From contig JRWQ01000017.1 of NCBI GenBank assembly GCA_000775715.1, positions 1 through 64,000 of the forward strand: DNA of 64,000 bases, written 5' to 3'. Numbering within the stretch: the first letter of the stretch is position 1; each line of letters begins with the position of its first letter. The position numbers and the translations under genes are program-made. The notes beneath the pieces were generated by a model, which worked only from the letters and a program-made list of their open reading frames with translations, did not search any database and was not told the DNA's origin. This document shows positions 55,806 through 64,000 of the stretch, one piece after another. This DNA is from Vibrio tubiashii. Lineage in GTDB: Bacteria; Pseudomonadota; Gammaproteobacteria; Enterobacterales; Vibrionaceae.

Positions 55806-56981
55806 GTGTTAAATACCCCCTTTTCACCGTGGCCTTCTTTTACTCAAGAAGAAGCGGATGCAGTTAGTCAGGTATTACTTTCAAATAAAGTCAACTATTG
55901 GACAGGACAAGAGGGACGCGAATTTGAAAAAGAGTTTGCGGCTTGGGTTGGCTGTGATTATGCCGTAGCTTTGGGGAATGGAACCCTAGCATTAGATGTT
56001 GCTTTAAAAGCTCTAGGAGTCGGGCAAAACGATGACGTAATTACGACCTCAAGGACTTTTTTAGCATCAGCATCTTCTATAATCACTGCTGGAGCTAAAC
56101 CAATTTTTGCAGACGTTGACCTTAATAGCCAAAATATAACTGCTGATACAATCAAAGCAGTGTTAACGGAGAAAACTAAAGCAGTCATTGTTGTACACCT
56201 TGCTGGAATGCCCGCGGAGATGGATGCAATCATGGAGCTATCTGATAAGCATGGTTTCAAAGTGATAGAAGATTGCGCTCAAGCTCATGGTGCAAAATAT
56301 AAGGGCCGTAGTGTCGGTACTATTGGTCATATTGGAGCTTGGTCTTTCTGTCAAGATAAGATCATGACGACAGGCGGTGAAGGAGGGATGGTAACGACAA
56401 ATGACAAAAATCTCTGGTCTTTTATGTGGTCATACAAAGATCATGGTAAGAGTTTTGATGCTATCTACAACCGCGAACACCCATCTGGTTTCCGTTGGCT
56501 TCATGAGAGTTTTGGTACTAACTGGCGTATGACAGAAATGCAGGCGGCTATCGGACGTATTCAAATTCGGAGAATGGCAGAATGGACAGAAAAACGCCAG
56601 GCAAATGCTTTAGCTATCGAAATGGCAATAGCTGAACTCCCAATTGTGCGTAGGGTAGAAATACCAAGCTATATTGAGCATGCTGAGTACAAGCACTATA
56701 TATTTGTTCGACCTGAGTATCTTAAGCCTGATTGGACTCGAGATAGAATTATAGAAGCAATTGTTGAGCAAGGTGTCCCAGCATATCAAGGTAGTTGTTC
56801 CGAGGTATATAAAGAAAAGGCCTTCGATGAAACAGAATTTCGACCTGAAAAGCCATTGAAGAATGCCGTAACTTTAGGTGAAACTAGCATTATGTTTCTT
56901 GTACACCCAACCTTGACTGAACTAGAAGTCAAGGTTATGAGTCAAGTAGTTAGAAATGTACTGTTAGAAGCTCAGTCCTAA
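55806..56981 (+). CDS. PglE-like UDP-sugar 4-aminotransferase
   Basis: 391 aa, starting at GTG 55806 with AAGGA upstream. DegT family: ALGNGTLALDVAL, VIEDCAQAHGAKYKG with the PLP-contacting Asp, and the lysine in SFCQDKIMTTGGEGGM. Adds an amino group to the 4-keto sugar from the PglF-like dehydratase. Distinct from the aminotransferase at 38165, so the locus makes two different 4-amino sugars. Confidence 0.9.
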   Translation: MLNTPFSPWPSFTQEEADAVSQVLLSNKVNYWTGQEGREFEKEFAAWVGCDYAVALGNGTLALDVALKALGVGQNDDVITTSRTFLASASSIITAGAKPIFADVDLNSQNITADTIKAVLTEKTKAVIVVHLAGMPAEMDAIMELSDKHGFKVIEDCAQAHGAKYKGRSVGTIGHIGAWSFCQDKIMTTGGEGGMVTTNDKNLWSFMWSYKDHGKSFDAIYNREHPSGFRWLHESFGTNWRMTEMQAAIGRIQIRRMAEWTEKRQANALAIEMAIAELPIVRRVEIPSYIEHAEYKHYIFVRPEYLKPDWTRDRIIEAIVEQGVPAYQGSCSEVYKEKAFDETEFRPEKPLKNAVTLGETSIMFLVHPTLTELEVKVMSQVVRNVLLEAQS

Positions 56982-57001
56982 AACTAAATATAAATTTATG
57001 C

Positions 57002-57024
57002 GGTGCCAGAGCCCTACTGGCGCC
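57002..57024 (+). other. Strong hairpin inside the operon
   Basis: GGTGCCAG pairs with CTGGCGCC (8 bp, one G-U) around a 7-nt loop, between the aminotransferase and dehydratase genes. Only TAGGTTTTAT follows, so it may be a weak attenuator, an RNA stabiliser or a processing site. Confidence 0.5.
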
Positions 57025-57045
57025 TAGGTTTTATCAGAGATTGGT

Positions 57046-58989
57046 ATGGCTAGATTGAACTACATTTGGGAACTGCCAAGAACCCACAAACGGATTATCA
57101 GTGTGGCTATAGATGCACTGTTTATTATAGCTTCATTTTATGCAGCATATTGGAGTCGTATCGGACATCTGAAACCACTTGATAGTCATCTGACGTGGTA
57201 TGTGGTTGGCGGGACGTTATTGGTAACGGTTGTTACATTTACCAAGTTGGGGCTGTATCGTGCTGTCCTAAGGTATCTTACATTTCACGCTTTAGCTGTT
57301 GTTAGTATCGGTACGGTTATTTCAGCAGCTTCAATATCCGTTTTAGCTTTCTACTTCGATGCGCCAGTCCCTCGCTCTGTTCCAATCATATATGGTGCTT
57401 TTTTATGCTTGTTGTGTGGCGGCTCTCGTTTAATCGTTCGTGTTTTAGTTTCACAGGCTAACGATAAGGGTATGAAGAAAGTGTTAATATATGGTGCTGG
57501 TGCTGCGGGACGGCAACTCGCTCTAGCTCTTCGTTCTTCTGAAACTCACAAAGTTGTGGGCTTTATTGATGAAGACAAAACCTTATACAACACAATTATA
57601 ATGGGCCTTAAAGTTAAAGGCATTGGCCGTGCAGAAAAGCTTATAGAGAAATATTCTGTAAGTCAGATATTACTAGCTGTACCCAGTGCATCTAGAGCGC
57701 GCCGTAAAGAGATTCTAGACTCTTTAGTTCATCTTTCAGCAGAAGTTCTTACAGTCCCAGACATGAAGGATATCGTTGATGGAAAAGCAAAAATTGATGA
57801 ATTAAAAGATGTTGCAATTGAAGATTTATTAGGGCGTGATTCGGTTGCTCCACAACAAGCTTTAATGGAAGCTAATATCAAAGATAAGGTGGTAATGGTC
57901 ACTGGGGCGGGCGGTTCTATCGGCTCTGAGCTTTGCCGCCAGATAATAATGCAAAACCCCCAAGCTTTGATCTTGTTTGAGCTCTCTGAGTTCGGTCTAT
58001 ATCAAATCGATCGCGAACTATCTAACTTGGTAGATGCTGAAGGATTAGATGTAGAAATTGTCCCACTTCTTGGCTCGGTCCAGCGTATAAATCGGTTAGC
58101 GACAACCATGAAGAGTTTTAGTGTACAAACGGTTTATCATGCTGCTGCCTACAAGCATGTACCGCTAGTTGAGTACAATGTTGTTGAAGGTGTTCGCAAC
58201 AATGTGTTTGGAACTTATTACACTGCAAAAGCTGCAATTGAAGCTCAAGTTGAATCATTTGTTTTGATTTCGACGGATAAAGCTGTGCGACCAACGAATG
58301 TTATGGGGACTACAAAGCGCATGGCAGAACTTGGCCTTCAAGCTCTGGCTGAGCAGGAAAATTCCAAAGAGAATGGCACTCGTTTTTGTATGGTCCGGTT
58401 TGGGAATGTGCTAGGTTCCTCTGGTTCTGTAATACCATTGTTTAAGAAGCAAATCGCTTCAGGCGGACCAATTACAGTTACTCACCCGGACATAATTCGC
58501 TACTTTATGACAATTCCTGAGGCTGCGCAGTTAGTAATTCAGGCGGGTGCTATGGGTAAAGGTGGTGATGTGTTTGTTCTAGATATGGGCGAACCTGTTA
58601 AAATTACTGACTTGGCGGTTAATTTAATTCAGCTATCAGGTTTGGAAGTTAAAGATGAAAGTAATCCATATGGAGACATAGAAATTGAGTTTTCAGGTCT
58701 TCGCCCTGGAGAAAAACTATTCGAAGAGTTATTAATTGGTGATCATGTTGGTGATACAGCTCACCCACGAATTATGACTGCGAATGAGCGTTTTTTGCCG
58801 CTAGAGCAATATGTTGAGCTTACTGACAGGCTAGACAAAGCTTGCCATAACTTTGAGCATGATAAGATCAGGAAATTATTGCTAGAAGCACCGACAGATT
58901 TTAATCCTTCAGATGGGATCGGTGACTTAGTTTGGAAGAAATTGGTCAACCCGAGCAAGGATGGGCATCAAAAATCTGAATTACATTAA
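57046..58989 (+). CDS. PglF/WbpM-type membrane UDP-sugar 4,6-dehydratase
   Basis: 647 aa. Four N-terminal membrane segments (about 15-135), a CoA-binding-like Rossmann domain (about 140-260), then the SDR dehydratase domain (VVMVTGAGGSIGSELCRQI near 285). The active site reads STDKAVRPTNVMGTTK, with Met replacing the usual Tyr, as is normal for WbpM/PglF. Converts UDP-GlcNAc to UDP-4-keto-6-deoxy-GlcNAc for PglE and PglD. Completes the bacillosamine-type set. Confidence 0.93.
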   Translation: MARLNYIWELPRTHKRIISVAIDALFIIASFYAAYWSRIGHLKPLDSHLTWYVVGGTLLVTVVTFTKLGLYRAVLRYLTFHALAVVSIGTVISAASISVLAFYFDAPVPRSVPIIYGAFLCLLCGGSRLIVRVLVSQANDKGMKKVLIYGAGAAGRQLALALRSSETHKVVGFIDEDKTLYNTIIMGLKVKGIGRAEKLIEKYSVSQILLAVPSASRARRKEILDSLVHLSAEVLTVPDMKDIVDGKAKIDELKDVAIEDLLGRDSVAPQQALMEANIKDKVVMVTGAGGSIGSELCRQIIMQNPQALILFELSEFGLYQIDRELSNLVDAEGLDVEIVPLLGSVQRINRLATTMKSFSVQTVYHAAAYKHVPLVEYNVVEGVRNNVFGTYYTAKAAIEAQVESFVLISTDKAVRPTNVMGTTKRMAELGLQALAEQENSKENGTRFCMVRFGNVLGSSGSVIPLFKKQIASGGPITVTHPDIIRYFMTIPEAAQLVIQAGAMGKGGDVFVLDMGEPVKITDLAVNLIQLSGLEVKDESNPYGDIEIEFSGLRPGEKLFEELLIGDHVGDTAHPRIMTANERFLPLEQYVELTDRLDKACHNFEHDKIRKLLLEAPTDFNPSDGIGDLVWKKLVNPSKDGHQKSELH

Positions 58990-59044
58990 CATGTATTTTT
59001 AGTTGGCCGAATAGCCGGCAAAGTATAAATTCAAATGGTTGTTT

Positions 59045-60082
59045 ATGAAAATATTGGTAACTGGAGGGGCAGGGTTTATTGGTTCTGCATTGGTACGATA
59101 TATTATTCAGTTGACAGAAGACTGTGTTGTAAATGTAGACAAGCTGACCTACGCGGGCAATTTAGAAACTCTGTCTGTGGTTGAAGGAAGCTCTCGCTAT
59201 GATTTTGAAGAAGTTGATATATGTGACCAAAAAGAGCTGACTAGAGTATTTACACATCATCGGCCCGATATGGTTATACATTTGGCTGCGGAAAGTCACG
59301 TTGATAACTCAATTAACGGGCCTGTAGACTTTATAAACACCAATATAGTAGGGACCTATACACTACTAGAGGTCGCTCTTAGCTATTGGAAATCCTTACA
59401 GGAAGAGAAACAGTTCAATTTTAAGTTTCTACACGTTTCCACAGATGAGGTGTATGGGGATTTGGAAGGAACAGATTACTTGTTTACAGAGACGACATGT
59501 TACAGTCCAAGCAGCCCTTACTCAGCTTCTAAAGCAGCAAGTGATCACTTGGTAAGGGCTTGGCAGCGAACGTTTGGCCTCCCCACAATAGTAACAAATT
59601 GTTCAAATAACTATGGACTTTTTCAATATCCTGAAAAACTAATACCTTTGATGATATCGCGTGCTTTGAAAGGTGAAGCTTTGCCCGTTTATGGGGATGG
59701 GATGCAAATTAGAGATTGGCTATATGTAGAAGATCATGTTCGAGCTTTATATCAGGTTGCCTACAAAGGAAAAATAGGGGAAACGTATAATATAGGAGGG
59801 CTCAACGAATGGAAAAACATAGATGTTGTTAGATTGATTTGTGAGATTCTCGATAAAAAAGTCTCCAAAAAGCCGAAAGGTATAGATAGATTCTGTGAAT
59901 TGATTACATTTGTAGACGACAGGCTGGGACATGATCAACGTTATGCTATAGATGCTTCGAAAATTAAAGCTGAACTTGGGTGGACCCCTACTGAGTCATT
60001 TAATACAGGCATAGAAAAAACTATTGACTGGTACTTGGACAATCTTGATTGGGTTAATAGCCTGAATAAAGCAAAAGGCTGA
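59045..60082 (+). CDS. rmlB: dTDP-glucose 4,6-dehydratase
   Basis: 345 aa from ATG 59045. Extended [29 protein letters not shown], the STDEVYGDL motif with the catalytic Asp-Glu pair, [11 protein letters not shown] (Tyr-Lys), and [15 protein letters not shown]. Makes dTDP-4-keto-6-deoxyglucose. The usual order rmlB-rmlA is kept but rmlC and rmlD are not next; they may lie to the right or be absent, in which case the product is not L-rhamnose. Confidence 0.95.
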   Translation: MKILVTGGAGFIGSALVRYIIQLTEDCVVNVDKLTYAGNLETLSVVEGSSRYDFEEVDICDQKELTRVFTHHRPDMVIHLAAESHVDNSINGPVDFINTNIVGTYTLLEVALSYWKSLQEEKQFNFKFLHVSTDEVYGDLEGTDYLFTETTCYSPSSPYSASKAASDHLVRAWQRTFGLPTIVTNCSNNYGLFQYPEKLIPLMISRALKGEALPVYGDGMQIRDWLYVEDHVRALYQVAYKGKIGETYNIGGLNEWKNIDVVRLICEILDKKVSKKPKGIDRFCELITFVDDRLGHDQRYAIDASKIKAELGWTPTESFNTGIEKTIDWYLDNLDWVNSLNKAKG

Positions 60083-60086
60083 TTAA

Positions 60087-60953
60087 ATGAAAGGTATAGT
60101 ATTAGCTGGAGGATCGGGAACTCGATTGCACCCTATTACTAAAGGAACGTCTAAGCAGTTATTACCCGTTTATGACAAACCAATGGTGTATTATCCGATA
60201 TCTGTACTCATGCTCGCAGGAATCAGGGATATACTAATAATTACCACGCCTGAGGACAAAGAAAATTTTGTTAGACTCCTGGGGGATGGGAGTGACTTTG
60301 GTATTAGCCTGAGCTATGCGGAGCAGAAATCTCCAGACGGGTTGGCACAAGCTTTCCTAATTGGTGAGTCTTTTATTGGTAAAGACTCCGTGTGTTTGGT
60401 TTTAGGAGACAATTTGTTTTGGGGACAAGGTTTTTCTCCTATGTTAAAAAAAGCAGCGAAGAAGAACACGGGAGCTACCGTTTTCGGCTACCAAGTCCAA
60501 GATCCTGAACGATTTGGCGTAGTTGAATTTGACGATAAGATGAAGGTGGTATCTATAGAAGAAAAGCCATCTAAGCCCAAATCAAATTTTGCAGTCACAG
60601 GCTTATACTTTTATGATAACAGGGTCGTTGAGATAGCTAAACAAGTTAGGCCGTCTAAGCGCGGAGAACTCGAAATTTCATGTATCAATAGAACATACCT
60701 AGAGTACGGAGACTTGGATGTTCAACTCTTGGGGCGCGGTTTTGCTTGGCTGGATACCGGTACCTGTGAATCATTGTTGGATTCGGCTCTTTTTGTTGAA
60801 ACTATAGAGCGCCGGCAAGGGTATAAGATTGCCTGTTTAGAAGAAATAGCCTTAAAAAATGGGTGGTTAACTAAAGCGGACATTGGTGTATTATTCCCAT
60901 CACCTCAGAAAAATAGTTATGGAAAATATTTGGAAAGCATTATAGATGAGTAA
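60087..60953 (+). CDS. rmlA: Glucose-1-phosphate thymidylyltransferase
   Basis: 288 aa. The N-terminal signature [16 protein letters not shown] with [16 protein letters not shown], then [11 protein letters not shown] and [20 protein letters not shown]. Makes dTDP-glucose, the substrate of RmlB directly upstream (4-nt gap). Overlaps the WbqC-family gene by 8 nt, so that gene is translationally linked to the dTDP-sugar pathway. Confidence 0.95.
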   Translation: MKGIVLAGGSGTRLHPITKGTSKQLLPVYDKPMVYYPISVLMLAGIRDILIITTPEDKENFVRLLGDGSDFGISLSYAEQKSPDGLAQAFLIGESFIGKDSVCLVLGDNLFWGQGFSPMLKKAAKKNTGATVFGYQVQDPERFGVVEFDDKMKVVSIEEKPSKPKSNFAVTGLYFYDNRVVEIAKQVRPSKRGELEISCINRTYLEYGDLDVQLLGRGFAWLDTGTCESLLDSALFVETIERRQGYKIACLEEIALKNGWLTKADIGVLFPSPQKNSYGKYLESIIDE

Positions 60954-61644
60954 GAAAGTAGCTATACTCCAATCTAATTATATCCCTTGGAAAGGATATT
61001 TTGATCTAATTGCTTCTGTGGATGAGTTTATCATCTATGATTGTATGCAATATACTAAGAGGGATTGGAGAAATAGAAATAAAATAAAAACTATTGATGG
61101 ATTACAGTGGCTTACTATACCAGTGCAAGTGAAAGGTAAATATTTCCAATCAATAAAAAACACCAAAGTTAGTGATAGTTCTTGGGCGAAGAAACACTGG
61201 AAATCTCTTAAGCAAAGTTATTCTAAGTCTAAATATTTTTCTAAGTATGAAAAGGTATTCGAAGATTTTTATTCGAATTGCCAAAGTGAGTTTCTGAGTG
61301 AGATTAACTATGACTTAATCCTAATTATAAACAAAATATTGGGAATTAAGACCAAAATATCCTTTTCAAAGGAGTTTCCTTTAATTGAAGGCAAGAGTGA
61401 AAGATTATTATCTTTATGTCAGGCTGTAGGTGCAACCGAATATATCAGTGGTCCAGCCGCAAAGGACTACTTAGACGAAAAAATATTTGAAAATAATAAT
61501 ATTAAAGTAACATGGATGGACTATAGTGGTTATCCAGAGTATGACCAAATTCATCCTCCGTTTGAGCACGGTGTGACTGTATTAGATTTAATATTCAATC
61601 AAGGTCCAGAAGCGCCACAATATATGAAAAGCCAAGGTAATTAG
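60946..61644 (+). CDS. WbqC-family protein
   Basis: 232 aa with the WbqC signature: [19 protein letters not shown] at the N terminus, [20 protein letters not shown], and [11 protein letters not shown]. No membrane segments. The family is widespread in polysaccharide loci with dTDP-sugar genes but has no well-established reaction that I know of. Here it is sandwiched between rmlA (8-nt overlap) and a radical SAM enzyme (5-nt gap). AT-rich. Confidence 0.87.
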   Translation: MSKKVAILQSNYIPWKGYFDLIASVDEFIIYDCMQYTKRDWRNRNKIKTIDGLQWLTIPVQVKGKYFQSIKNTKVSDSSWAKKHWKSLKQSYSKSKYFSKYEKVFEDFYSNCQSEFLSEINYDLILIINKILGIKTKISFSKEFPLIEGKSERLLSLCQAVGATEYISGPAAKDYLDEKIFENNNIKVTWMDYSGYPEYDQIHPPFEHGVTVLDLIFNQGPEAPQYMKSQGN

Positions 61645-61649
61645 AGAGT

Positions 61650-62633
61650 ATGAGTGATGTGAAATATGGGTTTCAAAAACACTTAAGTGAGGATTTTCCC
61701 TCACAAATAATAATAGACGCAACACAAAATTGTAATTTGGCTTGTATTCATTGCCCACATCCATCATTTGTTAAATCTGACGCTTATAGTAATGCATCAT
61801 TAGATGTAAATTTGCACAAGAAGCTGATTCATGAAGTAGCAACTGACGGGTATGGTGTGTGTCAATATATTAGATACACTGCTAATGGGGAAACATTAAT
61901 GCACCCTAAGTTTATTGAGATGATAGAGTATGCTGGTAAGTATTCTAAAACAAAAATTAACTTAACTACGAATGGTGTTTTATTGAAAGGAAAAAAAGTA
62001 AAGCAATTATTAGATGCAGGAATTGATGTATTTGACATTAGTTTGGATGCCTTTCATCCTGAAACTTATGCCCAAATTCGCGTTAAAGGTGATTTAGTAA
62101 GGGTTCGCAGTAACGTTTTGAATTTAATAAATATGATTAAAGAAGGGAATTACAACACCAAGCTAGTTGTTAGCTTTGTTGAACAGCCCTTAAATAAAGA
62201 TGAAACGGATCTGTTTGAAGATTTTTGGAATAGTGCAGGAGCAGACTATGTCGTGATACGAAGATTGCATTCTGCTGCAGGTGCTAAGGAAAACATCAAA
62301 TCGAAAATTGATGATGCTATTAAAAACGAAACTCGCAAGCCGTGTGTTTATCCATGGGAGAGACTGACTTTGACTCCTGAAGGGCACTTGTCTTTTTGCC
62401 CCACGGATTGGGAAAATAGATCTCACTTTAAGTCTTTTGCTACTACAACTATCAAAGAAGCTTGGCAAGGTGAACTTATGAGAAGGTTGCGAGCTGCTCA
62501 TATGAGTAATGACTTCTCTGGCTTTGATTTTTGTGGACAGTGCCCTGATTGGGCGCAGACTCGATGGCCAGAAGAGGGGCGTGGCTATTCAAATATGATG
62601 CGAGAGATTGTTCCTTCAGATTTACTCGATTAA
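61650..62633 (+). CDS. Radical SAM/SPASM enzyme
   Basis: 327 aa. The radical SAM cluster motif CNLACIHC (CX3CX2C) lies at residues 28-35 after QIIIDATQN, followed by TANGETLMHPKF and the SLDAFHPE stretch. The C-terminal SPASM-like part carries CVYPWERLTLTPEGHLSFCP and CGQCPDW, supplying cysteines for an extra iron-sulfur cluster. Such enzymes do radical dehydrogenation, epimerisation or C-C chemistry. In this setting a sugar substrate is plausible; no specific reaction can be named. Confidence 0.88.
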   Translation: MSDVKYGFQKHLSEDFPSQIIIDATQNCNLACIHCPHPSFVKSDAYSNASLDVNLHKKLIHEVATDGYGVCQYIRYTANGETLMHPKFIEMIEYAGKYSKTKINLTTNGVLLKGKKVKQLLDAGIDVFDISLDAFHPETYAQIRVKGDLVRVRSNVLNLINMIKEGNYNTKLVVSFVEQPLNKDETDLFEDFWNSAGADYVVIRRLHSAAGAKENIKSKIDDAIKNETRKPCVYPWERLTLTPEGHLSFCPTDWENRSHFKSFATTTIKEAWQGELMRRLRAAHMSNDFSGFDFCGQCPDWAQTRWPEEGRGYSNMMREIVPSDLLD

Positions 62634-62646
62634 ATGAAACTTAGAA

Positions 62647-63588
62647 ATGAAAACATTTTCAATTGTAATCCCAGTATATCAAAATGAATTAAATTTGAGA
62701 AAAACAATTCCAACTCTGCTAAATTTAGGACAAGAGGTATTAAAACGATACAGTATAAATACAAAATTGATATTTGTTGATGATGGTTCTACAGATCGTT
62801 CTTATGAAATACTTTGTGATTTTCAAAGCAAGCATAAGGATAAGATGGATATTGTGAAAATGTCTAGAAATTTCGGACAAACACCTGCAATACAAGCCGG
62901 TCTATTTCATTCTAGTACTGACTGTACCGGTATTATTTCAGCTGATCTTCAGGATCCACCAGAGCTCTTTTTTAATATGTTAGAGAATTGGATTAAAGGG
63001 GAAAAATACGTAATTGCTGAACGTGAAAGTCGATTAGAGAGTAACACTCATCGTTTTGTTTCTGGCCTTTATTGGAAAATGATTGCTAAGTATAGTATGA
63101 AAGGTTTTCCTGAAGGTGGGTATGATTTTTGTCTTCTGGATCGTCAACTAGTAAAATTGGTTAGTGAAACACAAGAAAAGAATACGTCTATTTTTCCATT
63201 ACTATATTGGTTTGGTTTTCATCCTAAAGTTATTAAGTATCAAAGAAGACTGAGAGACGATGGTAAGTCTACCTGGACTTTTGTAAAAAAAATACGTTTT
63301 ACTTTGGATACAATAATTGGTTTTACGTATATACCAACAAGAATTATTACGTATAGCGCAATCGGCACTTCTATCTGCGCATTTTTTTATTCGGTATTTG
63401 TTCTGTCTGTATGGCTCTTTGGTAATGGGAATACTCCTGATGGATGGACTACTTTGGCACTACTCATACTAATTATCGGTGGTGTTGTCCTGTTTGGGTT
63501 GGGGGTTGTTTGTGAATATTTGCTAAGAATATTAGATGAAACAAGAAAACGCCCCAACTATGTTATAGAAGAGACTAAAGTAGATTAG
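62647..63588 (+). CDS. GT2 polyprenyl-phosphate glycosyltransferase (GtrB/DPM-like)
   Basis: 313 aa. GT-A domain with SIVIPVYQNELNLRKTIPTL, VDDGSTDRS and SADLQDPPELF, then two C-terminal membrane segments (about 240-262 and 272-295). This is the GtrB/ArnC-type design that links a sugar to undecaprenyl phosphate. The SMR-like gene that follows may flip the product. Together they suggest a side-branch sugar added in the periplasm. Confidence 0.87.
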   Translation: MKTFSIVIPVYQNELNLRKTIPTLLNLGQEVLKRYSINTKLIFVDDGSTDRSYEILCDFQSKHKDKMDIVKMSRNFGQTPAIQAGLFHSSTDCTGIISADLQDPPELFFNMLENWIKGEKYVIAERESRLESNTHRFVSGLYWKMIAKYSMKGFPEGGYDFCLLDRQLVKLVSETQEKNTSIFPLLYWFGFHPKVIKYQRRLRDDGKSTWTFVKKIRFTLDTIIGFTYIPTRIITYSAIGTSICAFFYSVFVLSVWLFGNGNTPDGWTTLALLILIIGGVVLFGLGVVCEYLLRILDETRKRPNYVIEETKVD

Positions 63589-63596
63589 GAGAGCCC

Positions 63597-63989
63597 ATGA
63601 GAAGTTTCATTTTTAGTAATTACTTCTATCTGGTTATGACTGTTCTTTTGACAGTTTCCAGTCAGTTGATTATAAAGTGGAAAATGTCAACTCTGTATCA
63701 TGATGTCCCAATTGCATGGACGGAGAAAGCATGTTTTTTACTTCGAGTTTTGTCAGACCCATATATTATCTTATCAGTGTTTTTAGTCTTATTTAGTGGT
63801 TTGTCATGGATGATAGCGATGACCAAGTTTGACCTTAGTAGCGCGTATCCAATTATAGTGGTTGGATTGATGATGGTTACCAGTATTGCATCTGTTCTTC
63901 TCTTTAAAGAAAGTATTAACATATACAAAGTTGTAGGGATTATTGTGTCTCTATTTGGGATATTTATTTTACAGATGGGGCAAAAATGA
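63597..63989 (+). CDS. SMR/EamA-like small membrane protein (possible lipid-sugar flippase)
   Basis: 130 aa, four membrane segments (about 9-27, 49-70, 75-97, 107-127). Resembles the EmrE/ArnE-ArnF group, with SSQLIIKWKM early and the LSSAYPIIVVGLMM and VVGIIVSLFGIFIL segments late. Usual partners of such proteins next to a GtrB-like GT2 are polyprenyl-phosphate-sugar flippases. Its TGA overlaps the start of the next gene (ATGA). Confidence 0.8.
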   Translation: MRSFIFSNYFYLVMTVLLTVSSQLIIKWKMSTLYHDVPIAWTEKACFLLRVLSDPYIILSVFLVLFSGLSWMIAMTKFDLSSAYPIIVVGLMMVTSIASVLLFKESINIYKVVGIIVSLFGIFILQMGQK

Positions 63990-64000
63990 AGCCAAATATA
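63986..64000 (+). CDS. Start of a further gene, cut by the window edge
   Basis: ATG at 63986 overlaps the preceding TGA and begins MKPNI before the window ends. By the GtrB-flippase pattern it could be the membrane GT that uses the lipid-linked sugar, but five residues say nothing about identity. Confidence 0.5.

Overview
The window reads as a Vibrio-type gammaproteobacterial chromosome segment. The evidence is the gene order yicC / rph-pyrE / two LpxL-type acyltransferases-slmA-coaBC / radC / rpmB-rpmG / mutM / coaD followed by a lipopolysaccharide (LPS) core cluster with WavE-family and KdkA proteins, ending at hldD, after which the O-antigen cluster starts. That layout is typical of Vibrio. 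Species cannot be fixed from the sequence alone. No tRNA, rRNA, CRISPR array or recognisable insertion sequence was seen.

Region 1 (1-15000) is housekeeping: gmk, a purine permease behind a guanine-type purine riboswitch, an LTA-synthase-like membrane sulfatase, yicC, rph-pyrE with an attenuator-like terminator, two late lipid A acyltransferases, slmA, coaBC, radC, rpmBG, a small membrane protein, mutM and coaD. Several intergenic gaps here hold short tandem arrays (7-8 nt units) and a 20-nt hairpin element present in at least three copies.

Region 2 (15076-30694) builds and finishes the LPS core: two GT9 heptosyltransferase-like proteins, a WaaE-like GT2, Kdo kinase, two WavE-family proteins, a tightly overlapped minus-strand cassette (HAD phosphatase, nucleotidyltransferase-like/kinase fusion, nucleotidyltransferase, WavE), WaaA, a GT32, WaaF, the O-antigen ligase WaaL, a GT4-polysaccharide deacetylase fusion, and HldD.

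Region 3 (30929-64000, continuing past the window) is the O-antigen locus, all on the plus strand. It appears modular. wecB-wecC make UDP-ManNAcA. A large GT-C-like membrane protein follows. A second unit (35500-46664) carries a PseB-like dehydratase, SpsF, aldo/keto reductase, aminotransferase, SDR, NeuB-type synthase, GT2, flippase (Wzx), a GT-B-like protein, polymerase (Wzy) and an acyltransferase; it is visibly AT-rich. A third unit (46877 onward) carries the WbpG-HisH-HisF amidation module, an alcohol dehydrogenase-Gfo/Idh fusion, a heparinase II/III-like protein without signal peptide, a GT4, a complete PglC/PglD/PglE/PglF-like set for making and loading a di-N-acetylbacillosamine-type first sugar, then rmlB-rmlA, a WbqC-family protein, a radical SAM/SPASM enzyme, a GT2 and an SMR-like membrane protein.

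The most interesting candidates are the incomplete/atypical nonulosonate pathway (35500-41275), the WbqC-radical SAM pair next to dTDP-sugar genes (60087-62633), the cytoplasmic heparinase with its fused oxidoreductase (49392-53353), and the phosphatase/kinase/nucleotidyltransferase/WavE cassette in the core region (19797-23410).
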